From a virus, in the IMG/VR virus record IMGVR_UViG_3300012936_000118, positions 1 through 28,834 of that record: 28,834 nucleotides of DNA; one strand, 5' to 3'. Below the pieces are notes generated by a model. It did no database searches. It saw only the letters and a list, made by a program, of their open reading frames with translations, and was not told the DNA's origin. This document shows, piece by piece, positions 19,615 through 27,092 of the stretch; positions within the stretch are counted from its first letter, which is position 1; every line of letters begins with the position of its first letter. Made by a program: the position numbers and the translations under genes.

Positions 19615-21863
19615 TCGACTTGCGGGATACACAATCCTAAATTGTAATCATAAGGATAGTGGTTAACAGTAAAGTATTGGTTCACAAAATTGTACCCTAG
19701 AGATCGAAGACCACCTAGTTGCTCAACTTGATTTATCTCCTCTTCCTCCTCTCTAGGCAGACATGCCTGGTCGATAATGGTCATCAAGTCATTGTACATA
19801 GTGACAGGGTCTCTGGTTAAAAAGAAGTCCATACCACCTGTCTCCAGCGCTCTTTCATCCCAGTCATAGAACTTAGGGGCAAAAGTGTGCAATACCGTTT
19901 TGCTGGCGTTGGTCAGTGCTGTCCTCAAGTCATCTCGATCAACAGGTGGTTCAAGAAAACTTTGAGACGCCTCGTCGCTAAAGACAATGATTATCCGATC
20001 TGTACCGGGTCTCCAATTGATAACAAATTCATTTAATCGAGGTTCTGAACCAATTCCTTGCACCCAATCCCTTCCTGCTAAATCAACCTCACCACTAAGA
20101 TTTCTAAGTGACAAATACACCGCATCTCTCAACATCTCCTGACCTCCGGGATCATAATCAACTGCTGCAAACCTAGCAAGAAAATCCTCAAAGGGAGAGA
20201 TATTTGAAACTATACGAAGCATCTCCCTATGACCGCCTCCATTGAGCATGACGTCGGTTGGTCCGATTACCAAACCCCAGTGGATCGCATCCTCTGCATC
20301 AAAGTGCTGGGCGAACCGTGACAAAGCAACGAACACCGCCTGGATCTCTTCCCTCATAGAACCGCTGACGTCTACGATTAAAAGAATGTCTGTATCCGCA
20401 ACCTCTTCTCCATAATCAACCTCACCATCACAGTCATCGTCTGCCCCATTGCAAATCTCTCTTGAAGGAATTATTTCTCCTCCGCACAAATCTTCTACAA
20501 AATTAATGTTGTCATCATCCGCTCCCCAACGACCCTCAGAACAGTATTGAACTCCATCGGTGCATATGCCCACGCCAAGAGTTTCTGGTTCCCCAGTGTA
20601 ACAATCCCTGGTCAAACCCTCATCGTTCATCTCATCGCAATCTTCGTCAAAAGCGTTGCACGTCTCTATCTCTAGTGCCTGACCCATGCCTGGGTGACAT
20701 TCTACGTTAGGAGGAGGTTCGAAAAAGACACATGCCGCCAAACAGGGGGTCATCTCCATTTCGGTGCAGTCAACATCAATGCACTGGCATGTCTTAAATC
20801 CTGATCCGCAGATCAAGGGAGGTTCTGCACAAGGGAACAACACTCCAACTTGATCTACTGTACAGAGGCAATCCAACCCGTCATCAATGAATCCATTGCA
20901 ATCATTATCGAAACCATCACAAATCTCTTCAATTGGCGCACGAGCAGAGCAAGAATTCCATCTACCACCGATGCAAGTCTCGATCCCTCTTTCGCATAAT
21001 GTCTCGCACTCTCTAACTAGATCTTCGTCTGTGTTGCCGTCACAGTCGTTGTCCTCACCGTCGCAGACCTCATTCGGCAGTGGTCCACATTGACCACATG
21101 CATTTTCCTGTCCTTCGTCTACTGTGCCGTCACAATCATTGTCAACTAAGTCACAAACTTCTTCGCCTTGGTTTGGAGAAATACAATCAGTTACCACACC
21201 CTCTCGACAGATCCCAATACCAGGACCACAAGGTCCTTCACAAACTACAGGATCTTCATCCACTCGACTGTCACAATCATTGTCCTGATTATCACACAGT
21301 TCAGGTTCACAGGCAATACAAGGACCATGCATGATCTCACCCTTGTCACACAAGACTCTTTGTTGCCCTTGACGACCATCAGGTAATTGGCACTCAAACC
21401 AACGCAAAAATTCCCGCGAAGTACCGGGAGGGCATTCGTGTGCCACTTCACAAGGACTTTGATAAATTATTTCTGGAGGTGGACATTGAGGGTCAGTACC
21501 AAACTCGCACTGCTCCTCACTCTCATTACAGACCTCAACAACCACCAACATTGACTGAATTGAATTATCTGGGGTTGGAGGACAAAACCACTCCTGCCTT
21601 GAACAGCACTGTGGAAAACAGGTACAATACGCCTGGTAGTTGTCCACCGTAACCTCTTCGCATGAATTAACTTGAGGTGCTGCATCTTGCTTCAAGGCAT
21701 CTCTGGGAGGAGAACGGTCAATATAAGAAACCTCTGGTCCATAATCAATAGAAGTAACATCACTAATTCTATTAAGGTCTTCAGATTGCTCCCTCTTTAG
21801 TGATTCGTCTTCGCACGAGATCAGGACCAGTGACCCAATCAAAACTGCCAACCTAACATCCAT
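19611..21863 (-). CDS. Large lipoprotein with MopE-like Cys/Asp repeats and a VWA domain
   Basis: 750 residues from the ATG at 21863 (AGGATGG just upstream; 11-base overlap with the transglycosylase gene). The signal peptide MDVRLAVLIGSLVLISC ends in a lipobox with Cys17. The next 470 residues are Cys-rich and carry six repeats of the type CDGxDNDCDGxxDEG (about 190, 237, 267, 315, 402, 471), the putative metal-binding MopE motif. Residues 492-700 form a von Willebrand A domain with MIDAS DVSGS (498-502) and VFSDEAS (627-633). It would be lipid-anchored in the envelope, likely calcium-binding, and mediate adhesion or sense the surface. This is a host-like secreted protein type, suggesting acquisition from a Myxococcota/Bradymonadota-like bacterium. 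Confidence 0.9.
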   Translation of the reverse strand: MDVRLAVLIGSLVLISCEDESLKREQSEDLNRISDVTSIDYGPEVSYIDRSPPRDALKQDAAPQVNSCEEVTVDNYQAYCTCFPQCCSRQEWFCPPTPDNSIQSMLVVVEVCNESEEQCEFGTDPQCPPPEIIYQSPCEVAHECPPGTSREFLRWFECQLPDGRQGQQRVLCDKGEIMHGPCIACEPELCDNQDNDCDSRVDEDPVVCEGPCGPGIGICREGVVTDCISPNQGEEVCDLVDNDCDGTVDEGQENACGQCGPLPNEVCDGEDNDCDGNTDEDLVRECETLCERGIETCIGGRWNSCSARAPIEEICDGFDNDCNGFIDDGLDCLCTVDQVGVLFPCAEPPLICGSGFKTCQCIDVDCTEMEMTPCLAACVFFEPPPNVECHPGMGQALEIETCNAFDEDCDEMNDEGLTRDCYTGEPETLGVGICTDGVQYCSEGRWGADDDNINFVEDLCGGEIIPSREICNGADDDCDGEVDYGEEVADTDILLIVDVSGSMREEIQAVFVALSRFAQHFDAEDAIHWGLVIGPTDVMLNGGGHREMLRIVSNISPFEDFLARFAAVDYDPGGQEMLRDAVYLSLRNLSGEVDLAGRDWVQGIGSEPRLNEFVINWRPGTDRIIIVFSDEASQSFLEPPVDRDDLRTALTNASKTVLHTFAPKFYDWDERALETGGMDFFLTRDPVTMYNDLMTIIDQACLPREEEEEINQVEQLGGLRSLGYNFVNQYFTVNHYPYDYNLGLCIPQVE

Positions 21864-22335
21864 CCTGCAACAACTCCCACAATGTTTTAACTTTTGTAAC
21901 ATATTTCATCCTTTTATATTTGAACCCCTTCCTTAGACATATTGTCCCTGCGTTGTAATAGCAAATTCCCTTGTCTATATCTCCCTTTGCATATACCCTA
22001 ATTGAATAAGAAAGGACTTGTGCACCAACTCTAATTGAGGTTCTTGGTCTTTTAAGTTGCTCACAAGTATACTTTTTTCTTTTAGTCTCTCTGCCGCCTG
22101 TCCACTTAGGAATCACCTGGGTTAATCCGCAGGCACCTGCTGAACTCTCTGCTCTTGGAAAATAAGAACTTTCAACGAATATCATTGCGCCCAAAAGATA
22201 GGGATCTATGTCGTTACGACTCGCCTCTCTCTCAATTGTTTTTTCATACTTGCAAACCATCCTCACCTGATAGTCGCTCATAGAAGGATATATCACCGGG
22301 AACATGGCGCATAAGGAAAGAAAGGTTGAGGACAT
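21853..22335 (-). CDS. Lytic transglycosylase (SLT domain)
   Basis: 160 residues with an N-terminal hydrophobic stretch (STFLSLCAMFPVIYPSM), probably a signal peptide. The catalytic domain shows AMIFVESSYFPRAESS with the catalytic Glu55, GACGLTQVIP (67-76) and CYYNAG (125-130), the three hallmarks of goose-lysozyme-like soluble transglycosylases. It cleaves the glycan strands of peptidoglycan with anhydro-muramic ends. It may be the endolysin or a virion-associated cell-wall enzyme; no holin is recognised beside it. The ATG shares a base with the upstream TAA (TAATG), and the next gene encodes the VWA lipoprotein. Confidence 0.9.
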   Translation of the reverse strand: MSSTFLSLCAMFPVIYPSMSDYQVRMVCKYEKTIEREASRNDIDPYLLGAMIFVESSYFPRAESSAGACGLTQVIPKWTGGRETKRKKYTCEQLKRPRTSIRVGAQVLSYSIRVYAKGDIDKGICYYNAGTICLRKGFKYKRMKYVTKVKTLWELLQDGC

Positions 22336-22751
22336 TATTTTTCCTTACTGCTCGCAACAAGGTCTGAACTGCTTTGAATTTTGCCACCGCCGATGTTCCA
22401 CATGAGTTCGATCCCCAAACTATTACACAAAGAAACTTCAGGAGTGTTGTCCCCCTTTCTATCACCACCGTTTGCAAATGCGTCTGGGCGGCATCTTGAA
22501 ATTGCTTCGCACACGGTATTGTCTGAGTCATCCACCTTTTCGACGCGATAAACACCACGGATAGATCGAATAATTTCTGCTCTCTCTTCCCATGGCATAA
22601 AGACATAACCCTTCTTTCTCATCAACCAATCATCAGAGTTAGCAACTACGATGACTGGTCCGTGCTTAGATGCCTCTAGGATCATTCTGACGTGACCTAC
22701 ATGGATTGGGTCGAACCCACCTGAAACCATTACTTTCTTCATCTTATTCAT
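22335..22751 (-). CDS. Cytidylyltransferase-family enzyme (HldE C-terminal / TagD-like)
   Basis: 138 residues. The N-terminal motif GGFDPIHVGHVRMI holds the HxGH signature (17-20), followed by VVANSDDW, PWEERAEIIRSIRGV and a C-terminal QSSSDLV, the usual ISSS/T element. These features define the small nucleotidyltransferases that activate phospho-sugars or glycerol phosphate with CTP or ATP (HldE/RfaE C-domain, TagD, PaaD types). The acceptor cannot be read from sequence. It might make a precursor for cell-surface or DNA modification together with the nucleotidyltransferase-like gene at 17943-18854. GGAG is 5 bp before the ATG at 22751. Confidence 0.88.
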   Translation of the reverse strand: MNKMKKVMVSGGFDPIHVGHVRMILEASKHGPVIVVANSDDWLMRKKGYVFMPWEERAEIIRSIRGVYRVEKVDDSDNTVCEAISRCRPDAFANGGDRKGDNTPEVSLCNSLGIELMWNIGGGKIQSSSDLVASSKEK

Positions 22752-23460
22752 TCCTGCTCCTGTATGCTCTTACAGACTCTGGAAAGTGCTTTTCTGCAAT
22801 CTCCAAGCAAGCATCAGCAACTCTTTGAATCTCCCATTGAGCGCCTTCGTGAGACCTCAAAGAAACAAACTTCAAAAGGTTGTGCAGGTTTGCTGTCCCA
22901 AAGTATTGGGTGTATAAGTTCTGAGGAAGCACTCCTCTTGCTTGCTCTCTGCAAACTCCAGACTCGATCAACTGCTCATACAGTCTCAAACTTTTTTGGT
23001 TGTGGTTCTCCACTGCATCAGAAGCAAGATAACTTGGGACAGATACCTGGAACTCTCCAACATTTGAAATGCCATTGTTTAAGTCTGGATTGACTAGACT
23101 GTCCGTACTTGCCTGTCGATTTGATTTATGCTGGGTTCTAAACTCTTTAGGCGAGTAGAACTGCATATCTACAGAAGTATATCGACGACTAATTTCGTTA
23201 TACGCCCAAGTACGATGACGATGGTGCTGACTCCGAATAAACAAAGGAACAGTAAAGCGCATTGTAATAGCACAATGCTCAAATGGACTAGTGTGGTTGT
23301 GCTTAATAAGGTAGTTAATAAGTTTAATATCTTTCTCATCTACACTATCCTTCTCTGCTCCAAAAGAAACCCTAGCAGAGTTAACCACAGACAAGTCGCT
23401 TCCCATATGGGAAACGTACTCTACTGAACCAATGCCATCATTATATAGATCAATTTTCAT
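22744..23460 (-). CDS. thyX: Flavin-dependent thymidylate synthase ThyX
   Basis: 238 residues from the ATG at 23460 (GGAA 5 bp before it; a TTG one codon earlier is less likely). It makes dTMP from dUMP using FAD, NADPH and methylene-tetrahydrofolate. The signature is RHRTWAYNEISRRY (usual RHRxxSxNExSxRY; Ser replaced by Ala). Also present are NSARVSFGAE, NHTSPFEHCAITMRF and CREQARGVLPQ with the dUMP-binding Arg/Gln. The dUTPase at 13226-13678 supplies the dUMP. It overlaps groES by 11 bases and the next gene by 8. Confidence 0.97.
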   Translation of the reverse strand: MKIDLYNDGIGSVEYVSHMGSDLSVVNSARVSFGAEKDSVDEKDIKLINYLIKHNHTSPFEHCAITMRFTVPLFIRSQHHRHRTWAYNEISRRYTSVDMQFYSPKEFRTQHKSNRQASTDSLVNPDLNNGISNVGEFQVSVPSYLASDAVENHNQKSLRLYEQLIESGVCREQARGVLPQNLYTQYFGTANLHNLLKFVSLRSHEGAQWEIQRVADACLEIAEKHFPESVRAYRSRNE

Positions 23461-23764
23461 CAATATTCCGCAAAATTCCTACGACATAGTTTTCCAAAAT
23501 CAAACAGTGAGTCTTGTCGTTCACCTTAACTTCTTCAAGCATAGAGTTGTCAACAACGACAACCTTTGATCCCACACTTGATGTAGAGAGGTTCAAGAAC
23601 TGCTTTGAACAATCAACAGACACATCAACAACTGTTGCTAATGCATACTTCTCTCTGTTGGTGGTATACCCCTCTGGCAACAGAACCCCTGTTTGCTCTT
23701 CTTGCTTTTCTTCCTTGTGGGGGATAACCAACAAGTGCCTATTAACTGGTTTTAGTTTTGTCAT
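23450..23764 (-). CDS. groES: Co-chaperonin GroES
   Basis: 104 residues from the ATG at 23764 (AGGTG 6 bp upstream; a GTG three codons earlier is possible). It aligns with GroES: LKPVNRHLLVIPHKE (core strand), then the mobile loop with TGVLLPEG, where the hydrophobic triplet corresponds to IVL that inserts into GroEL, then ALATVVDVSV, VGSKVVVVD and ILENYVVGIL. The overall similarity is remote, as with T4 gp31. It should cap the phage GroEL (6612-8165) or the host GroEL. It sits in the DNA-metabolism operon, not with groEL. Confidence 0.88.
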   Translation of the reverse strand: MTKLKPVNRHLLVIPHKEEKQEEQTGVLLPEGYTTNREKYALATVVDVSVDCSKQFLNLSTSSVGSKVVVVDNSMLEEVKVNDKTHCLILENYVVGILRNIDEN

Positions 23765-23765
23765 C

Positions 23766-24032
23766 TTAAACACCTGTTAACCTCCCCATCGTTCGCTTCA
23801 ACTGATTAAAGTATTCTGTCAGTTGTTCCATATCTGCGTCTTGCTGAACAAGGCGATATGCTTTTACTGCCAATCTCATATCTTCTGTTGTCAACCAGTT
23901 GTTGTCTCTGTAACTTTCTCTAAGGTCTTTTCTTTGCTCCTTGAAAGGTTCAATACACTCCTCAATGGCAGCGAAAGATTTGATAAAGTTGATGAGATGT
24001 TCGTCTCTAGAAATTTCATTTTGATCACTCAT
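23766..24032 (-). CDS. Small helical protein, GapR/DUF2312-like
   Basis: 88 residues, nearly all helix. LINFIKSFAAIEECIEPFKE then QRKDLRESYRDNNWLTTEDM and VKAYRLVQQDADMEQL resembles the layout of GapR/DUF2312 proteins (paired helices followed by a segment where the chain is activated after Trp/Gly and a short basic helix), which bind overtwisted DNA. The match is loose. It is the first gene of the unit driven by the promoter at 24063-24091, with AAAGGAG before its start. Confidence 0.6.
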   Translation of the reverse strand: MSDQNEISRDEHLINFIKSFAAIEECIEPFKEQRKDLRESYRDNNWLTTEDMRLAVKAYRLVQQDADMEQLTEYFNQLKRTMGRLTGV

Positions 24033-24062
24033 GTGAATACACTCCTTTTATTTAGAGATTAT

Positions 24063-24091
24063 ATTATAAGAACATTATATTAGATTGTCAA
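24063..24091 (-). promoter_or_regulatory. Strong sigma70-type promoter
   Basis: Minus strand TTGACA (24086-24091), 17 bases, TATAAT (24063-24068), again followed by ATAATCTC as at the groEL promoter. The -35 overlaps the last codons of the upstream gene. The leader to the ATG at 24032 is about 25 bases. It starts the unit running to the terminator at 10571-10600. Confidence 0.85.
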
Positions 24092-24399
24092 GAACTTTTT
24101 AAATTTTCTTGGTATTGCTTGATCTGATTCAAGGTTGATAGTTCCTTGTTAAGATCAATAGTGCGGATCTTATCGACACGGTACTCCTCCAATCTTATAG
24201 TTTTGGATTCGCCCGATTTGTTTCTAAGTTTGTCTGTCTTCTTTACACAATGCTCATATGCCTCATCACTGAACCACTTGACTTGTGCGTAAGACCAAGG
24301 GATGGGAATCCCTTGGTCTTCCTTCACGTAAATGTTTGTTACGACTCCGTATCTTCTGATTTTATGATACTCGTTATATACAACGTCTCCTACCTTCAT
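24088..24399 (-). CDS. Small SH3-like protein
   Basis: 103 residues: MKVGDVVYNEYHKIRRYGVV, then TNIYVKEDQG, then WSYAQVKWFSDEAYEHC, the pattern of a small barrel as in three other genes of this window. The rest is a charged helical tail. No function is recognised. The ATG overlaps the upstream stop as ATGA; GAGGAAG precedes it. Confidence 0.72.
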   Translation of the reverse strand: MKVGDVVYNEYHKIRRYGVVTNIYVKEDQGIPIPWSYAQVKWFSDEAYEHCVKKTDKLRNKSGESKTIRLEEYRVDKIRTIDLNKELSTLNQIKQYQENLKSS

Positions 24400-24950
24400 T
24401 CTTCCTCACTTTCTTTTTGTTTGTTGGCAGTCACTTTTTCAAACCAAACCACGACTTGAGTGTCCCCACCATGAATAGTATAATATACTCCACGATACTT
24501 TTTAGCACCTTCTTCACGAATTGGTTTAAAATATTTTGCATACTCTGGATTCTCAGGTGGTAGGTCCTCCAGCATTAGCGATTTAAAAATCTTTGTATAA
24601 TCTGGTCTTGTTTGTCCCAATGCTTTTTTCGATTTAGACAAGAGGTCTTCAGGATCCTCCATTAAATTATAAATGTCAGATGCATCTACAGAAGCAACAA
24701 ACAAGTTACGGTGTTGACTCTTGACTATGTTTTCCGCTTCTTCTGGGTCAACATAAAAGAACACTCTTGGATAGGCAGATACCCTGTAGTCATTTCTAGA
24801 GTACGCTCCTCTTTTTGATAAGAAGAACTCTGGATCTAAGACAATCTGATCTTCTTTAGCAGAAGAGTAGTGATACAATTTCATAGCGCCACTACTCTTC
24901 GGACTTTCATTGAGAAGATACTTTTTCCATTTTTCCAAAATCTTCTTCAT
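24396..24950 (-). CDS. Putative packaged protein with capsid-targeting-like leader and ART-like core
   Basis: 184 residues. The leader MKKILEKWKKYLLNES parallels those at 1541-2167 and 2169-2495. The core has KLYHYSSAKEDQ (24-35), YSRNDYRVSAYPRVFFYVDP (51-70), EEAENIV, and YYTIHGGDTQVVVWFEKV near the end. The order YHYSS, then a loop, then PRVFFYVDPEEA is reminiscent of ADP-ribosyltransferase-like folds, but no full H-Y-E or R-S-E triad can be assigned by eye. If right, it would recall T4 Alt, an ADP-ribosyltransferase injected with the DNA. A plain hypothetical protein is the safe call. AGAGGA precedes the ATG. Confidence 0.6.
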   Translation of the reverse strand: MKKILEKWKKYLLNESPKSSGAMKLYHYSSAKEDQIVLDPEFFLSKRGAYSRNDYRVSAYPRVFFYVDPEEAENIVKSQHRNLFVASVDASDIYNLMEDPEDLLSKSKKALGQTRPDYTKIFKSLMLEDLPPENPEYAKYFKPIREEGAKKYRGVYYTIHGGDTQVVVWFEKVTANKQKESEEE

Positions 24951-25213
24951 AGTATATCATCCTCTAGGTAATCATGCTTTTCATGCCTAGCGACTAAAGA
25001 GTCTAGTTTCCCAAATAAGGCAGAGTCTACAACTAAATTTGGGAACTCTTCGTGATATGCAACCTGCTTTATTCCACATATAGACTTTGTTATCGAAGTT
25101 GATAACTTTTTTATCTCTGCCTGGGTTAGACCCGATTCTTCCTTGGACAAGTGCCCTGCTTTCAGTTTGTTATACAATTCTAAAATCTTGTATATCTCTC
25201 TATCTGCGCTCAT
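24947..25213 (-). CDS. Unknown helical protein
   Basis: 88 residues from the ATG at 25213, which has AGGAGG 6 bp upstream (a TTG two codons earlier has no room for an RBS). The sequence is helical and charged: DREIYKILELYNKLKAG, then GLTQAEIKKLSTSITKSI and LVARHEKHDYLEDDIL. No family is recognised. It overlaps the next gene as ATGA. Confidence 0.7.
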   Translation of the reverse strand: MSADREIYKILELYNKLKAGHLSKEESGLTQAEIKKLSTSITKSICGIKQVAYHEEFPNLVVDSALFGKLDSLVARHEKHDYLEDDIL

Positions 25214-25228
25214 TCTCAACCTCCTTTA

Positions 25229-27091
25229 TTAGAACGAAGTTATGGTACAGACACCTCCAGCACACGCTGCCTCTCCCTTGAGGTCTGTATTATCTTCTTC
25301 CTCTACAATCTTTGTCAAATCAACCGCTTTCAAGTCTGCCATTAATACTTCATATGTTTCTTTTGAACAATCCTCAAACGGTGTCTGTTTATAAGTACCT
25401 GTGTCATATGGCAAAACGGACAATCCATTATAACTTTCTCTGTTTTCCCACATCCATTCACCCACGTCATTCCATTCAGCATCCTTAATTGAAATGGTTG
25501 CTGACACGTTATGGGTGTTCTGACCTTTACTAAAACCTGGGTGAACCCAACGTTCAGACACTTCCTTGACCCTTCTAAGCAACTGAAGTGCTGACTCTGT
25601 ACGAAGGATTGAACCCTCTGGTGCCTTCTGCGGCAAGGAAATCACTGCTGTTGTATGAGGACTAAAGTACTCATCCTCCAACAACTCAGGATGGTTCTGC
25701 TGAAGGTATGGATAGATAGACTCATTCTTGCCGACTCGGATTCTGCGAATATAATAATCGTTATGCCAAGCGTGAATACCGGAACTGGTTCCACACACCA
25801 AACTTGTAGTTCCAGCGGGTTTAACACAGGTCGTTCTTGCTGCTGGTTTAATGCCAATCTTTGAAGCAACTCTTTGATTCTCTGCTCTCACAACATCTGC
25901 TGCGGCAGTCATATCCAACTGAAGAACCTGACCCGAAGCGATGCCAGTCATGGAAACCCCGAGGAGTGCATCCTTTTCTGTGTTTCGCCTCCATACATCT
26001 CGAAGATAATGAAAGTCAGTATAACTCGCCTGAAGAGTTCCGATGAAAGACGCTGCTCGGACTCTACCTTCAAGATCTTCTTGATCTGTGATGTTTGATA
26101 CATTCACCTCTGTAAGGTTGCAAAATTGATGTGGTCTAAGTCCAATCTCACAACAGGGGTTGGTGCCCCAATCTTTGTCATTAGAAAAATAAAACCCAGG
26201 TTCACCAGCACCGGAAGCACGGACTCGGTCCCACAGATCTAGAAAATACTCTTTGTCGATCTTGTGTCTAAGAAGGACCACCGAGTTATTTGCCCTTCCT
26301 CGTTGCGGGTTTGTCTCCCACCAATTTCCTGTCTTGGCAGAAAGCATCTGTTGATCATCTGCCGAAAACAAAGAAATCAATGCCGCTCTTCGAATGCCGC
26401 CTGCAAGCACAGCATCGGCAATGTGACAGATCATATCGTGAACCTCAATGGCAGTCAACTTATCTCCATCCGACTTCTCGGACAGCATCCCCTCGACCTT
26501 GACAAGGCATTCTCGAAGTGGTTGAGGTCCAGGTGCCTTGCCACCAGAAGTAATAAGTCTTGCACCCTTTGGTCTGATATCTGAATAGTCAAACCTTAGT
26601 TTGGAACCTCCGTAAAAATAGGAACGAATCAATGCTTTGACTGCGTCTGCCCAACCCTCAATGGAGTCATTCACGAGAAACCTTCGAGTTCGTTTTAGGT
26701 TTGGTTTGCGGATCTCAGGCAATTTCTCGACATGATGCGTCTGCACGCTATACCCGACACCGGTACCGCCGAGAAGAAGGAACATAGTCTCTCCAAATGC
26801 GCGCCAATCATCAATTGGCATATAGGCACAATTGAAAACTCTGTTTGGAGCAACCTCAATAGGTTTGCCGCCGAACTGCATGGACCTCATTGAAGGCAGA
26901 ACTTTTCTATCATATACCATCTTATAAACACCCCTGATCTCTTCTTCAAGATCTGGGAACTTCTTAATATGCATATTCATATTCCTAGTTACCAACTCAA
27001 CCCACGTTTCTCTTCTTTGAAACTCTGGTAAGTATCTAGCGTACTTCATGTGCACTGTAATGTCTGATAAGATTTTATTTGATAATTCCAT
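25229..27091 (-). CDS. nrdJ: Class II (adenosylcobalamin-dependent) ribonucleotide reductase
   Basis: 620 residues. The active-site set of Lactobacillus RTPR is complete: Cys88 (NCAYM, RTPR Cys119), TNPCCEIGL with thiyl Cys313 and Glu315 (Cys408, Glu410), and Cys324 in FCNL (Cys419). The C-terminal exchange pair is Cys610/Cys615 in ACAGGVC. The FLLLGGTGVGYSVQ and PAGTTSLVCGTSSGIH loops also fit. It makes deoxyribonucleotides with a B12 radical, so no separate radical subunit is needed. It is likely fed electrons by the glutaredoxin at 5486-5752. The chain is shorter than RTPR (739), with about 64 fewer residues between Cys88 and the thiyl Cys. AAGGAG in the helicase end serves as RBS. Confidence 0.95.
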   Translation of the reverse strand: MELSNKILSDITVHMKYARYLPEFQRRETWVELVTRNMNMHIKKFPDLEEEIRGVYKMVYDRKVLPSMRSMQFGGKPIEVAPNRVFNCAYMPIDDWRAFGETMFLLLGGTGVGYSVQTHHVEKLPEIRKPNLKRTRRFLVNDSIEGWADAVKALIRSYFYGGSKLRFDYSDIRPKGARLITSGGKAPGPQPLRECLVKVEGMLSEKSDGDKLTAIEVHDMICHIADAVLAGGIRRAALISLFSADDQQMLSAKTGNWWETNPQRGRANNSVVLLRHKIDKEYFLDLWDRVRASGAGEPGFYFSNDKDWGTNPCCEIGLRPHQFCNLTEVNVSNITDQEDLEGRVRAASFIGTLQASYTDFHYLRDVWRRNTEKDALLGVSMTGIASGQVLQLDMTAAADVVRAENQRVASKIGIKPAARTTCVKPAGTTSLVCGTSSGIHAWHNDYYIRRIRVGKNESIYPYLQQNHPELLEDEYFSPHTTAVISLPQKAPEGSILRTESALQLLRRVKEVSERWVHPGFSKGQNTHNVSATISIKDAEWNDVGEWMWENRESYNGLSVLPYDTGTYKQTPFEDCSKETYEVLMADLKAVDLTKIVEEEDNTDLKGEAACAGGVCTITSF

Positions 27092-27092
27092 T

